From NCBI RefSeq assembly GCF_023898315.1, contig NC_064616.1, positions 644,548,974-644,612,973 of the forward strand: a DNA stretch of 64,000 nt. The letters are read 5' to 3'. Of the stretch, positions 12,685-23,735 are shown in pieces (position 1 is the stretch's first letter; each line of letters starts with the position of its first letter). Source of the stretch: Schistocerca nitens (Eukaryota; Arthropoda; Insecta; Orthoptera; Acrididae). The notes under the pieces are model-generated. The model was given only the letters and a program-made list of their open reading frames with translations, did no database searches and was not told the DNA's origin. The position numbers were made by a program, and so were the translations under genes.

Positions 12685-13989
12685 ATGGAAAAAACAGATG
12701 CCTATAAATATCTAGGATACAGACAAAAAATAGGAATAGATAATACAAATATTAAAGAAGAACTAAAAGAAAAATATAGACAAAGACTAACAAAAATACT
12801 GAAAACAGAATCGACAGCAAGAAACAAGACAAAAGCTATAAATACTTATGCAATACCAATATTGACCTACTCATTTGGAGTAGTGAAATGGAGTAACACA
12901 GACCTAGAAGCACTCAATACACTTACACGATCACAATGCCACAAATATAGAATACATCACATACATTCAGCAACAGAAAGATTCACATTAAGCAGAAAGG
13001 AAGGAGGAAGGGGATTTATCGATATAAAATACCTACATTATGGACAGGTAGAGAATTTAAGAAAATTCTTTCTAGAACGAGCAGAAACTAGCAAAATACA
13101 CAAAGCAGTCACTCATATAAATACATCGGCTACACCACTGCAATTTCATAACCACTTCTACAACCCTTTAGATCACATAACATCAACAGATACGAAGAAA
13201 GTAAATTGGAAAAAGAAAACACTACATGGCAAGCACCCGTATCATCTAACACAGCCACACATCGATCAAGACGCATCCAACACATGGCTAAGAAAAGGCA
13301 ATATATACAGTGAGACGGAAGGATTCATGATTGCAATACAGGATCAAACAATAAACACCAGATATTACAGCAAGCATATTATTAAAGATCCCAATACCAC
13401 AACAGATAAATGCAGACTTTGCAAACAACAAATAGAAACAGTAGATCACATCACAAGCGGATGTATAATACTAGCAAATACAGAATACCCCAGAAGACAT
13501 GACAATGTAGCAAAAATAATACATCAACAGCTTGCCTTACAACATAAACTAATAAAACATCACGTTCCCACATACAAGTATGCACCACAAAATGTACTGG
13601 AGAATGATGAATACAAATTATACTGGAACAGAACCATTATAACAGATAAAACGACACCACATAACAAACCTGACATCATACTCACCAATAAAAAGATGAA
13701 ATTAACACAACTAATTGAAATATCCATACCCAATACAACAAATATACAAAAGAAAACAGGAGGAAAAATTGAAAAATACATCCAACTGGCTGAGGAAGTC
13801 AAGAACATGTGGCATCAGGATAAAGTTGACATTATACCAATTATACTATCAACTACACGAGTCATACCACACAATATCCACCAGTATATCAATGCAATAC
13901 AGCTACATCCAAACTTATATATACAACTACAGAAATCCGTAATTATTGATACATGTTCAATTACCCAAATGTTCCTAAATGCAATATAA
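12685..13989 (+). pseudogene. Dong-like thumb, zinc knuckle and restriction-like endonuclease
   Basis: This is the largest open stretch of the element (434 codons). It begins with the thumb region (YKYLGYRQKIGID, then AIPILTYSFGVVKW near 12850-12890). A CCHC knuckle follows (CRLC at 13411, then H and C within HITSGC). Next comes the catalytic region of a PD-(D/E)XK-type nuclease: KPDIIL at about 13666-13683, followed some 14 residues later by IEIS. This order is characteristic of restriction-like-endonuclease LINEs such as R2, R4 and Dong. The stop at 13987-13989 is probably the true end of the protein. No nonsense codon interrupts this part, so decay is concentrated in the RT. Confidence 0.82.
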
Positions 13990-14179
13990 CATATGCCGTA
14001 CAGTTAAAAGGAAGTCACGCTTGATCAAGGTCCGCGTCACTTTCCATTTTTGACCAGACATAACCTCTGAGAAAAGAAAGAAATGATAATGATAACAAAT
14101 TAATTTTATATTATTCCAATTATGTGAGTTTCGTCCCTCTGCTCTCAGTGTCGCATCAACAACGCATCGCATCATGTAA

Positions 14180-14983
14180 TAGAAAACTATTGCTACTTCC
14201 TAGGCCAACATTAAACACAAGTTCTAACGGATCAAGTGCCTGGAGACAGTTGTCATCCTATAGGTGTGTACATAATGACTTTGCTGAGATTTTGTTTTAA
14301 AAAATCCGATAGTGAAATGGGTATACTGTATAGCGTGTACAGTGCATTGGATATCCCATTGTGAAGTTAGCAAGTAATACTGTGTATATAAAGTAAATTA
14401 TATCTGTATGTTTGTTATAACAAATACCCATACCCTGCACTGATCCTCTCAATACAGAGCACATGGTTTGAATGGAGAGCAGCAACATACGTGTCATAAA
14501 TAATTCAGATTGTACGGATACTTTTGAGCACAGGCTGCATTGTGACTGGTGGAGAATATCGTGTTATCGACGTGACATGCCGTGTCCTTTCAGCGCTGCG
14601 TTATGCCGATAACGTGAAATTCTCAGCCAATCACAGTGCAGTCTGTGCTGAAAAGTATCCGTACAATATGAATTATTTATCACTCATGGTCTCCATTCAA
14701 AGTATGTGCTCTGTAGTGTGAGGATAAGGGCAGGGTATGGGTATTTGTTATACATACAGATATAATTTACTTTATATACACAGTATTACTTGCTAACTCC
14801 GCTGTGGGATGTCTAATGCATTGTATAAACTATACTGAATACCCATTTCGCTATTGACTTTTTTAAAAACAAAATCTCAGCAAAGACATAACGTACACAC
14901 CCCTAGGGTGATAATTGTCTCCATGCACTAGACCCATTAGAATGTGTTTAACGTTGGCCTATGATGTAGCATTAGGTTTCTTT
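14180..14983. repeat. Large imperfect palindrome (foldback element)
   Basis: Arms of about 380 bases (14180-14571 and about 14606-14983) are reverse complements separated by a loop of about 35 bases. A perfect 46-bp match joins 14366-14411 to 14752-14797. The inner ends are CGTGTTATCG against CGATAACGTG. Mismatches and small indels are scattered along both arms. There is no coding capacity, and the small open frames inside are different in each arm. It could be a foldback transposon, a head-to-head duplicated MITE, or an inverted duplication. If transcribed across, it would form a long hairpin RNA. Confidence 0.85.
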
Positions 14984-15665
14984 TGCAGCTTCCTCTAAAC
15001 TGTTTTCAGCACTTCCTGCTAAAATTTTTCCGCTGTACCTTTTGCTGCTGCAGTGTGATCCACTTGTAGTGGAATATAGTAGCTTCGTCTTGACATCGTT
15101 TCTCTAGAATGCACGGTCTTTCCACTATGTATACATGGTGTCATCTGCTCTCATATATTTAATCTTTAATGTAATGACATAAACCCCCTCTCTAGTGAAT
15201 ATTGTAATTAGTCTCCCTATATAATGTTTTTTTTCTAAGTGTGTGTGGCACCATTTATCTCCCATATATATCTAATGCTTACACCACAAATTCCGAGTAC
15301 TCCATCTATATAAATACAGATGCCCTGTATTACAAGTCTGTATGTGGAATTTTCAAAAGTTTTTCGGTTTTTCCACATTTTTCCATTCTTCAGTGTTTTT
15401 CCCATGATTTTTCACATTTTCTCCATTTTCTGTTTTTTCCCATATTTTTCTACATTTTTCCATATTCTGTAGGTAAATGTACATACTCATCCAAGTTTCT
15501 TTTTATCCAATAGTGATTTAGATCCCTTCACACAGCCAAAGTATCTACAAACTGTAGATCTTCCAAATTTCAAACCGCAGAATACCAAAAGCTAAAACCG
15601 AAGCTTATATACGGTGAAACGCGTAGATTGCGAGAGAGAGGGAGAGGGGAGTTACTTTATTTCGT
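14984..15665. other. Unassigned DNA
   Basis: No gene recognised. The only structure I see is the T-rich stretch at 15361-15470. Confidence 0.4.
15361..15470. repeat. T-rich, TTTTTCCACAT-like degenerate tandem tract
   Basis: The motif TTTTTCCAYATT recurs roughly every 10-15 bases about eight times with small changes. It is a degenerate simple repeat and explains the Phe/Ser-rich open frame here. Confidence 0.6.
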
Positions 15666-16075
15666 GCCGGCCTGAGTGGACGAGCGGTTCTGGGCGCTTC
15701 AGTCTGGAACCGCGCGACCGCTACGGTCGCAGGTTCGAATCCTGCCTCGGGCATGGATGTGTGTGATGTTCAAATAAGTCAAATGGCTCTGAGCACTATG
15801 GGACTTAACATCTGTGGTCATCAGTCCCCTAGAACTTAGAAGTATTTAAACCTAACTAACCTAAGGACATTACACACATCCATGCCCGAGGCAGGATTCG
15901 AACCTGCGACGGTAGCGGTCACGCGGTTCCAGACTGAAGCGCTTAGAACCGCACGGCCACACTGGCCGGCGTGTGTGATGTCCTTAGGTTAGTTAGGTTT
16001 AAGTAGTTCTAAGTTCTAGGGGACTGATGACCTCAGATGTTAAGTCCCGTAGTGCTCAGAGCCATTTGATTTTGA
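15666..16075 (+). mobile_element. SINE1 copy, split by a second SINE1
   Basis: Full-length plus-strand SINE1 (GCCGGCCTGAGTGG head to CAGAGCCATTTGA tail) flanked by a 12-bp duplication ACTTTATTTCGT at 15654-15665 and 16076-16087. It is interrupted at 15770-15970 by another SINE1 in opposite orientation. Confidence 0.95.
15770..15970 (-). mobile_element. SINE1 nested in SINE1
   Basis: Minus-strand SINE1 inserted into the middle of the preceding SINE, with an 11-bp duplication GTGTGTGATGT at 15759-15769 and 15971-15981. The target is a part of the SINE itself, just after the tRNA-like head. Confidence 0.95.
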
Positions 16076-16140
16076 ACTTTATTTCGTATGTTGGTTCTCA
16101 CATGACTTCCCACTCTCTACCACTCCAAGCCTGTTGGGGG

Positions 16141-16414
16141 TGTATCCACTTCTGGACATTACCCCGGACCTAACGCTGATGGATCCACCTTCAAACGCTA
16201 CCTTGTCCCTATTGCAAGATGGATCCACAGTTGGATGCTACCCCAGATTTAACATGGCTGGATCCATGCTTGGATGCTACCCTGGATGTAACACTGATGG
16301 GTCCATCCTGAACAACATCCTGCGTGTAATGTTAGCTGGATCCGTCTTTGGATACTGCCTCGGGTGTAATGCTAGTGCAGCCATCTTTGGTTATTACCTC
16401 AAACTTAACATGGT
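16141..16414. repeat. 39-bp minisatellite, seven units
   Basis: Units begin near 16141, 16180, 16220, 16259, 16298, 16337 and 16376. Six are 39 bases and the second is 40. The loose consensus is TGGATCCATCTTTGGATGCT followed by ACCCTGGATGTAACATTGA. Because 39 is a multiple of three, the plus-strand frame stays open (13-residue repeats such as GSMLGCYPGCNTD). The 40-base unit shifts the phase, so I read this as a non-coding tandem repeat rather than a repeat protein. Confidence 0.85.
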
Positions 16415-17945
16415 CTAACCATCTTTTAAATCCATACATTACATACATCCTGGATCTAACCTTTGATAGCTGTAGTTGATCTGTAGTCAAAACATTATGT
16501 CCATATTTCCGTCTTGTGTCTCTGGAGTATATACTTAGCTTTGACAGCCTTATTTGCACTATGTTGTATGTTATTAATATTCAAGAAAGTATAAATGGAT
16601 GTCATTGTTGTTATATGGTCATGGAGTGATATTTGGTAAGAATTAGTGGGCACAAAGCTGTATTTAAAAGACGGCTAAATTCAGCACTCCACCTCCATAG
16701 CAATCCATGAGTGACTGAGAAGACTTGAGGGCCCTCGCAGAATTTTTTCTACGGTCCCATGAAATCTATAGGCGGCCTTGTGTACAAGTCACATGACCAA
16801 GCATTTGTGACCTTGGCGATGTGTTGAATCCGATTCACATTAAATAGCAGGTAACGAGGGTTTTTTCCTTGCTAATGAGTGCGATTTCTCCTTAATGACC
16901 ATTAAATCTGCAGCAATTAATGTAGCTATGTTGCAATGTTTATTTTTGGGCCCAGAAAAAGGAAGTGGAGACTAGTGGCAGAAAATATTATTCCTGCACC
17001 ATCTAGAGTAATGGAAAGACTGCTTTCGAAATAGGGTTTTCCACGCACTCTTATATGTATTCACCGTGGTAACGCCGATAAGAGCGGCCCACGAACAAGA
17101 AAATACTTTGGACGACCTGGCGTTTAAAGGGTGAGGTTTAAAGGCGCATTTTGACCGCCGGTCCGTGTACGGGTCTTGCCCGAGGAGGTATTGTTGACGA
17201 AACGTTTAAATGATGAAGCTGGCGAGCGAGGTGTAAGCGTGTTTGGTATTCAGAGCGGCCGACGCGGCACGGCGTCACACACTGGCGCACAAGTCGTGCC
17301 GCCGCCGCCTGCCACTCGCCACGCACTCTCCCCACCATTTTCTCTCACACGGTTCATTGTGTTCCACTGAACTCTACTTCTCCGTCGTTTCGATTTAACT
17401 GTGCTGCAAGAAAAGCCCCGAGGGAAGTGGCAGCTCGATGTTCACGGTCGGAAAAAACCATGATGGAATCACTTGTTTTCAACCGACCTTTCCAAAATTA
17501 TTCCAATAGAGTACCTAGTTGATACATTTGTCAAAGTGGTGGTCGATCCCGGTTCTCACGCATATTGAAGTGGTGATGTAACGTTTGGTTACGCCATTGT
17601 GTGACCGCAAAATCTAAATGCGGTGCTACAGTCTCTGATCCTAGGATTTTTTCTGGCGCTTTGCTCAATTTTCACTACTGGAAATATTTCGTGTGTCTGT
17701 GGAAAGAAAAAGTTGCACTTTGGGTCTGTCCCACGCTAATCTGTAGAGCCTGCAGTAACTAATGGGATCATCTGGTTCTCAGTTCGGATGGGAGGTTACG
17801 GCCGTACTACCATCAATAGGATCAAGCCTAGTAAAATACTGTTGCTGAAAGTGAAGTTTGGGTTTTCTGTTTACTTCTAATAACGTCTAGGAACACTGCA
17901 ATGAGATTCCATTCGTACGTCTTCCTTCACTAAAAAGACAGAGTG
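16415..17945. other. Unassigned DNA with a GC/CpG-rich island at 17150-17420
   Basis: No gene recognised. The stretch 17150-17420 is rich in CpG and GC compared with its surroundings and has no repeat signature. It could be an exon or promoter of a host gene, but open frames on both strands are short and without domains. Confidence 0.35.
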
Positions 17946-17954
17946 CGTAACGTG

Positions 17955-18152
17955 GCCGGCCGGTGTGGCCGAGCGGTTCTGGCGCTTCAGTCTTGAACCG
18001 CGCGACCGCTACAGTCGCAGGTTCGAATCCTGCCTTGGGCATGGATGTGTGTGGTGTCCTTAGGTTAGTTAGGTTTAAGTAGTTCTAAGTTCTAGGGGAC
18101 TGATGATCTCAGATGTTAAGTCCCATAGTGCTCAGAGCCATTTGAACCATTT
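17955..18152 (+). mobile_element. SINE1 copy, full length
   Basis: GCCGGCCGGTGTGGCCGAGC head, GGTTCGAATCC box B and ATTTGAACCATT tail. The 9-bp duplication CGTAACGTG lies at 17946-17954 and 18153-18161. Confidence 0.95.
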
Positions 18153-18231
18153 CGTAACGTGAGAGCGTACTTCTGTGCCAGTGTTGAATAGTTCTCGTAT
18201 GACTGGTAGAAACATCTGAAGTCGGTTTTTG

Positions 18232-18272
18232 TGTCTCTCTGTGTGTGTGTTGGGGGGGGGGGGGGGGGGGGG
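18232..18272. repeat. (GT)n followed by a run of 21 G
   Basis: Short GT repeat leading into G at 18252-18272. The run length may be uncertain in the assembly. Confidence 0.9.
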
Positions 18273-20229
18273 AGGCGGCTGAACAGTAGCCTCCATCGTT
18301 TTTCGGTGTTTGTATATCATCTTGCTCTTTGACACAACGAAATTCCTTAATGTAAATCAGATACATAATACGATCTTCTTCTAGTTACTGATGTGCGGCT
18401 GCTCACTCATTTATGAATTTCTTGTGAACCTCTTTTCATTTAGTTTCTCCTTCAGTCTGGTCCGAAAACCGCTTTTCTTTTTGGTAGCGAAGATCTTATG
18501 TACTAATCATTAATACTTGCCTACTTTCATGAAAGAACGCTACTTTTCGTGTCTCAGATAGTTACTGGCTGAGAAATGATAAGTAAATATATAAAATTAG
18601 CGTTCCAGGTCTCGCCAAAGAATTTTTATTTATTGACTGCCTGATACCCTGTTACTGTTAGTAATGTATAGGTTTTTTTCTTTTCTTGCGGCAAATTTAA
18701 CGTGCATGACGAGTTCAAACTCTAATCATCAGAGGCATACGTTAAGTTTTGCGTCGCTCTAAATTCGGGGGAACCTGTTTTATTTGTATAGTAATATTTC
18801 AAACATAGTACATAGCTTAATACTTTAGGGGGCACTGTTGTTATTTAGTTGTAGCAAAACCTAATTCTTGTAAAGAAAGTGATGAGGCCTAGTGCACATT
18901 TGAGTCTTTCTTGCAGTCGATTGAAGTAGTATTCCTGAGTTGTTCTACAAATAAAGAGACTAACGTTACGTTCATCACGTCGAGTCTTTGCTGTTGAGGA
19001 AGGAAAGATAAAGGAAACGCTTCGTGATTAGTTCACTTTAACTCCAGGATAATCTTAATGTTATCAGTTCTACGCTTCATCTTTGCCTTCACATGCATTA
19101 ATAATCCGGATATCTCTATGAATGGAAGAAAGATCCAAGAGAGGATGAGATTAGAAAAAAAAACCTTCCCAATTATTAGTAAACTTGAACAGGGAGGGGG
19201 CGGGGGATGGCAGTGCGAATATACTAACTATGGAGAAGAGCAGAGTGGAAAACGAAACACAAATTGAAGGAATATCGCTGATTCTTTGCAGTTACAGTGG
19301 ATCAGGCAGGAGACAAGTGTGGATTGTAACACACAACCTCGATCTAACGCACGCCGATCATTAGGGACGAGCAACAGCATAACTGACTAGGGTGGGGAAG
19401 CAAGTGGCCGAGAGTATATCAAGGAAGACACCCTTGTACTGGCCTGAGTGATTTAAGGCAAACCACGGGAAATCAAAATGTGGTTGGTGAGCTGACATTT
19501 GACACATAGTAGGGAGAAGCAGCAGTGAAACCAGTTCCAGCCATCCAGATTTGGTTTTCCCGTAATTTTCCTGTGCTATTTCAGCCGAGCTCTTAATATT
19601 TATTCTACGAGGAAGGAGAACTATTATTTAATGATTTAAATAATCAAGATACTGCTCTACCTAGCTTGATTTCACTGTCGACGAAGCGCTAACTGCCGAT
19701 TTCAGAAAATATCATGACTGCCAAATCAGGTCCCAGCTTGGCTCCTCTCAGATGAAAGTGTGATTAGAAACTGTTTAGCTCAACTTCCCTCCGAGATCGG
19801 TGTAATAAGTGACTGAGAACAAATTAAGTTTTTTAAACACAGGAAAATAAATTGACCATAGTTTTAGTGACGGGGTTGTCTACGCTGTCGCGTGAAGCGA
19901 TTAAGGGAAGCAGAGGGAAACCTTTGACTGAAAGATATTAAATCCCTTCCTTCCGAACCAAGAGTTCATTGTCACCATCACTACGCCACTTCTCTCGGTC
20001 CGTCATTCGTGCTTGAGAGAACGGTGTAATGAGTGTATGCTGCTGGGAAGCCCTGTTGGGGATTCCAGAAATTACTGACTAGATATAATGCTTCTTTCCG
20101 TTCTCGTTCCAGCGAGTGCACGTTTATGTATTCGCATTGATTTAGCACTCTGTCAGCAGCAGTATTTTCTAATGTCGTGACAACGAGTATCCACCAGTAT
20201 TAAAATAATATGGGACGCGATACTAGGGA
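18273..20229. other. Unassigned DNA, possible SINE4-like remnant at 19395-19500
   Basis: No gene recognised. Read on the minus strand, 19395-19500 resembles the body of SINE4 (GATTTCCCGTGGTTTGCCTT, AAATCACTCAGGC), but it is badly decayed. The rest shows nothing I can name. Confidence 0.35.
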
Positions 20230-21104
20230 CATATATTTTCTACATCTCCATTGATACTCTGCAAGCCACCATACGGTGCACGGCGGAGGGTACCACGAAC
20301 CACTACTACCTTTCCTCTTCCACTCGAAAATAGAGCGAGAGGAAAAAATGTCTAAAAGCCTCCGTACGACCGCTAATTATTCCCATCTTAACTTCGTGGT
20401 ACTTACGCAAAATGTACTTCGACGGCAGTAAAATCGTTCTACAGTCGGCCGCAAATGCCGGTTCTCTAAATTACCGCAATAGCGCCTCGCGAAAACAGCA
20501 TCCTATTTGAGTTCAGAAAGCACCTCTGCAATACTTGCGTGCTGATAGTACCTACCGGTATCAAATCTAATTGCACGCATCTGGATTGCTAAGATGTCTT
20601 CCTTTAATCCGACCTGGTGGGAATCACAAACACTCGACTATTACTCAAGACCATATCGCACTATCGTTCTATATGCCATCTCCTTTATGGCTGAGGTACA
20701 CTTAACGAGAATTCTCGCAAGAAAACGAAGTAGAGCCATCACCTTCCCTACTACCAACTTCATGTGCTCGTTCCATTTCATATCGCTTTGCATCTTTACG
20801 CCACTGTGTCAAGCAGCGCCCTATTAATGCTGTACGCGAACGTACAGGACTATTTTTCTTAATCATTCGCATTAACTTACATTTTTTTCTGAAAGCAGAG
20901 CAAGCTGCCATTCATCATACCAACTAGAAATTTTGTCTGAGTCATCTTGTATACTCCTACAGTCACTCGACGATACCTACCCGTAGATTACAGCTGTAAA
21001 TCGCTGCTCAACCTGTATAGAGAATAAGAGCGGTCCTGTCACACTTCGCTATGGCACTCCTCACGATACCATTGTCTCTGACGAGCACTCGCCGTCGCGG
21101 ACAA

Positions 21105-21293
21105 ATGGTTCTGAGCACTATGGGACTTAACATCTGAGGTCATCAGTCCCCTAGAACGTAGAACTACTTAAACCTAACTAACCTAAGGACATCACACACA
21201 TCCATGCCCGAGGCAGGATTCGAACCTGCGACCGTAGCAGCTGTGCGGTTCCGGACTGAAGCTCCTAGAACCGCTCGGCCACCGCGTCCGGCT
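21105..21293 (-). mobile_element. SINE1 copy in LINE-B
   Basis: Minus-strand SINE1. Target duplication of 12 bases with one mismatch: CGTCGCGGACAA at 21093-21104 and CGTCCCGGACAA at 21294-21305. Confidence 0.92.
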
Positions 21294-21820
21294 CGTCCCG
21301 GACAACGGACTGGGTTCTACTACTTAAAAAATCTTCGGTCCATCTGGAAAATTAAAGCGTGTGCTTAGACTGTGAAGTCTGCTGTGGCGTACCGTGTTAA
21401 ACGCTTTACGGAAATCTAGGGATATGGAATCTGCCTGTTGCCCTCTATCCATCGTTTCTAAGATATCATGTGAGAGAAGCGGGCAAACTGATTTTCGTAC
21501 AAGCGATGCTTTCGGAAAACGTGGTGATTAATAGACAGAAACTTTTCTGTCTCAAGGAAATTTGTTACGTTAAAACTCAGAATGCGTTCAAGAATTCTGC
21601 AGTAAACCGATGTTAAGAATGCTGGTCTGTAATTAAGAGGGTCCATTCTTCTATCTTTCTTAGACACAGGAGTCACTTTCGCTTTTTCCCAGTCGCTTGG
21701 GACTTTGCGCTGGGCGAGAGATTCGCGGTAAATGCAACCTAAGTATGGGGCCAATGCCGCAGCGTACGCTCTGTAAACCCAATTTGGATTACATATGTAC
21801 CTGGCGACTCACTTGTTTTC

Positions 21821-22026
21821 CGAGTCGCGTGGAGTGGCCGCGTGGTTTGAGGCCCCATGTTACGGATTGCGCGGCCCCTCCCACCGGAGGTTCGAGTCCT
21901 CCCTCGGGCATGAGTGTGTGTGTGTGCTGTTCTTAGCATAATTTAATTTAAGTAGTGTGTAAGTCTGTAAGTCTAGGGACCGATGACCTCAGCGGTTTGG
22001 TTCCTTAGGAATTCTCACACATTTGA
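21821..22026 (+). mobile_element. SINE2 copy in LINE-B
   Basis: A SINE with a different tRNA-like head (GTGGCCGCGTGGTTTGAGG, GGTTCGAGTCCTCCC) but a 3' part like SINE1 (CCGATGACCTCAGCGGTTTG, ACACATTTGAACTT). Perfect 10-bp duplication ACTTGTTTTC at 21811-21820 and 22027-22036. Confidence 0.92.
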
Positions 22027-22745
22027 ACTTGTTTTCAACTTTTTCAGGTCTTTGTACGCCAAGGATGCCTATTTCTATATCATCCATACCGGAGTATGGA
22101 CGACAGTCAAATGACGGTATGTTTGTGCGATCCTCCAGCGTGACTAATTTCTTAGCGAGAAACTTAAAACTGCAGCTCTACTTTTGCTATTTTCTATGCC
22201 ACCCCCAGACTGGTCGACGAGTTACTGGATAGACGCCTTCGACCCGCATAGTGATTTTATGTATGATAAGAATTTTCTCGGGTTCTCGACAAGATCTTTC
22301 GCTAAGGGATGACAGTGGAAATTGTTATATGGTTCGCGCATTGATCTTCTTACGGACGCATGAACACCTACTAACTTTTGCCTGTCAACATTTTCGCGTT
22401 CTTTTGTGAACAAATAGTGCGCCAATCTCTGTTTCCTCAGCATTTTCCGAATTTGATTATTAAACTACGGAGGGTCCTTCCCATTATTAATCCACTTATT
22501 TGGAACATGCGTCTCAAGAGCACGATTTACAATCGGTTTAAGCTTTACCCATGATTCCAGCAGGTCCGTCATATTGGAGCTAAATGATGTCCATTTCTTC
22601 TCCAAGTGGGATACTAACAACTGGCTTATCTGCTTTTTCTAGCATAAATACCCTCGTAACCTTCTTGACGGATTTATTAACTTCAGTAACCACCGTCGCT
22701 ATGTTATCATGATCATTAATTAATGTGTCTCTACGGACACTGTCA

Positions 22746-22935
22746 GCCGGCCGGATTGGTCGTGCGGTTCTAGGTGCTACAGTGTGGAACCGAGCGACCG
22801 CTACGGTCGCAGGTTCGAATCCTGACTCGGGCATGGATGTTTGTGATGTCCTTAGGTTAGTTAGGTATAATTAGTTATAAGTTCTAGGAGACTGATGACC
22901 TCAGAATTTAACTCGCATAGTACTCAGAGCCATTT
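22746..22935 (+). mobile_element. SINE1 copy in LINE-B
   Basis: GCCGGCCGGATTGG head to CAGAGCCATTT tail, with an 11-bp duplication GGACACTGTCA at 22735-22745 and 22936-22946. Confidence 0.95.
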
Positions 22936-23735
22936 GGACACTGTCAATAAGCGCAGGCATGTTTGTACGTGCAGGTTGTAAAATATCCCCATTGCGTGTG
23001 GGCTGTCGAACTAACTGTTCAAGGCAGTTTCTGGAAAACCTGTTCAAAAGTACTTCACAAGACTATCCGCACCACCTGCAGTGAATCCAGAGAGGTTTGT
23101 CTGCACTCGGCAATTTAAGTCACCTCTAAGAAACACTGCATATCTGGGTATTACCACGCTACTGAGCATAGAATTTCCGTGAATGGTTCTACGACTTTTA
23201 CTGCGGTATCAGGTGGGCGCTGAAAATAACGGATAATTTAGTTCACCTTGGCCTTCTACTCGTGTCCAGATAAATTCGTAGGCTCAATTTCGCCCTCTAT
23301 ATACGCAGTGTTTTTGTCGAAGGCAGTTAACATTTCCCATCCTACGGCCTCGCATCTGTCCTTTCGATATACTTTCCATGCCTAGCTAAATATTTCGGAG
23401 CTTACTACTTCGGGTTTCAGCCAGCTCTCAGTTCCGTGAATAATTTGAGCGCGACATCTTTTCTGGAGGGCAGTGAGTTCAGGAACTTCGTTACGAATAT
23501 TTCGACAATTTACTGTTATAATTTTGACAGTCAAAGTGTGTATACGTTGTACGTGATCCGATTTGGCTCTCTGCGTACCGACTGGCGAACGTTCCTCAGA
23601 GGACCTCAAACTACGCCTAGCCAAAAAAAAAAAAAAGCCATGCGCACGCCCCAAGTTGCTTCCCGATTAGGTGCTTCCTTCGTGCATCGCGTCCCTGACG
23701 TATCAGGGGAGTCCTACGACACTCCACCCAATAAC

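Larger units (their letters stand above)
10616..14094 (+). mobile_element. Dong/R4-type non-LTR retrotransposon, nearly full length, inactive
   Basis: The element has a single long frame typical of LINEs with a restriction-like endonuclease (N-terminal region, RT, CCHC knuckle, C-terminal endonuclease) and no APE endonuclease. It abuts (TAA)n on the left. On the right it fades into AATGATAATGATAAC near 14081-14095, a plausible degenerate TAA target, about 100 bases after the stop. The coding strand is strongly A-rich, unlike neighbouring DNA. Three in-frame nonsense codons and two frameshifts break the frame. At about 3.5 kb it is close to the length expected for Dong-like elements. Assignment to the R4/Dong clade rests on the domain order, the EQKGCCKGARGCKEQL block and the TAA target. 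R2-like or NeSL-like alternatives are less likely. Confidence 0.82.
20600..23690 (-). pseudogene. LINE-B ORF2 (APE endonuclease plus RT), broken
   Basis: The N-terminus of the APE domain reads TVKIITVNCRNIRNEVPEL and HGTESWLKPEV near 23400-23560; it matches the conserved start and the catalytic-Glu block of LINE endonucleases. The linker at 22222-22443 (KLVGVHASVRRSMREPYNNF) is typical of this LINE group. RT fingers appear at 21458-21754 (VPSDWEKAKVTPV, PLNYRPAFLTSVYCRILE) and motif A at about 21380-21440 (SISLDFRKAFNTV). Motif B is only a remnant near 21010-21060 and I could not find a motif C Asp pair, so the catalytic core is lost. Frames change repeatedly; the SINE insertions break it further. 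Confidence 0.78.

Noticed and set aside
15700-15750. tRNA-like heads of the SINEs as genuine tRNA genes
   Set aside because: Box A/B-like sequences sit at the start of longer repeated units with common 3' ends and TSDs. They lack a proper acceptor stem and anticodon arm.
16134-16418. Repeat protein of 13-residue units, or a CRISPR-like array
   Set aside because: The tandem units are directly adjacent with no spacers, one 40-base unit shifts the phase, and the host is eukaryotic; a minisatellite explains it.
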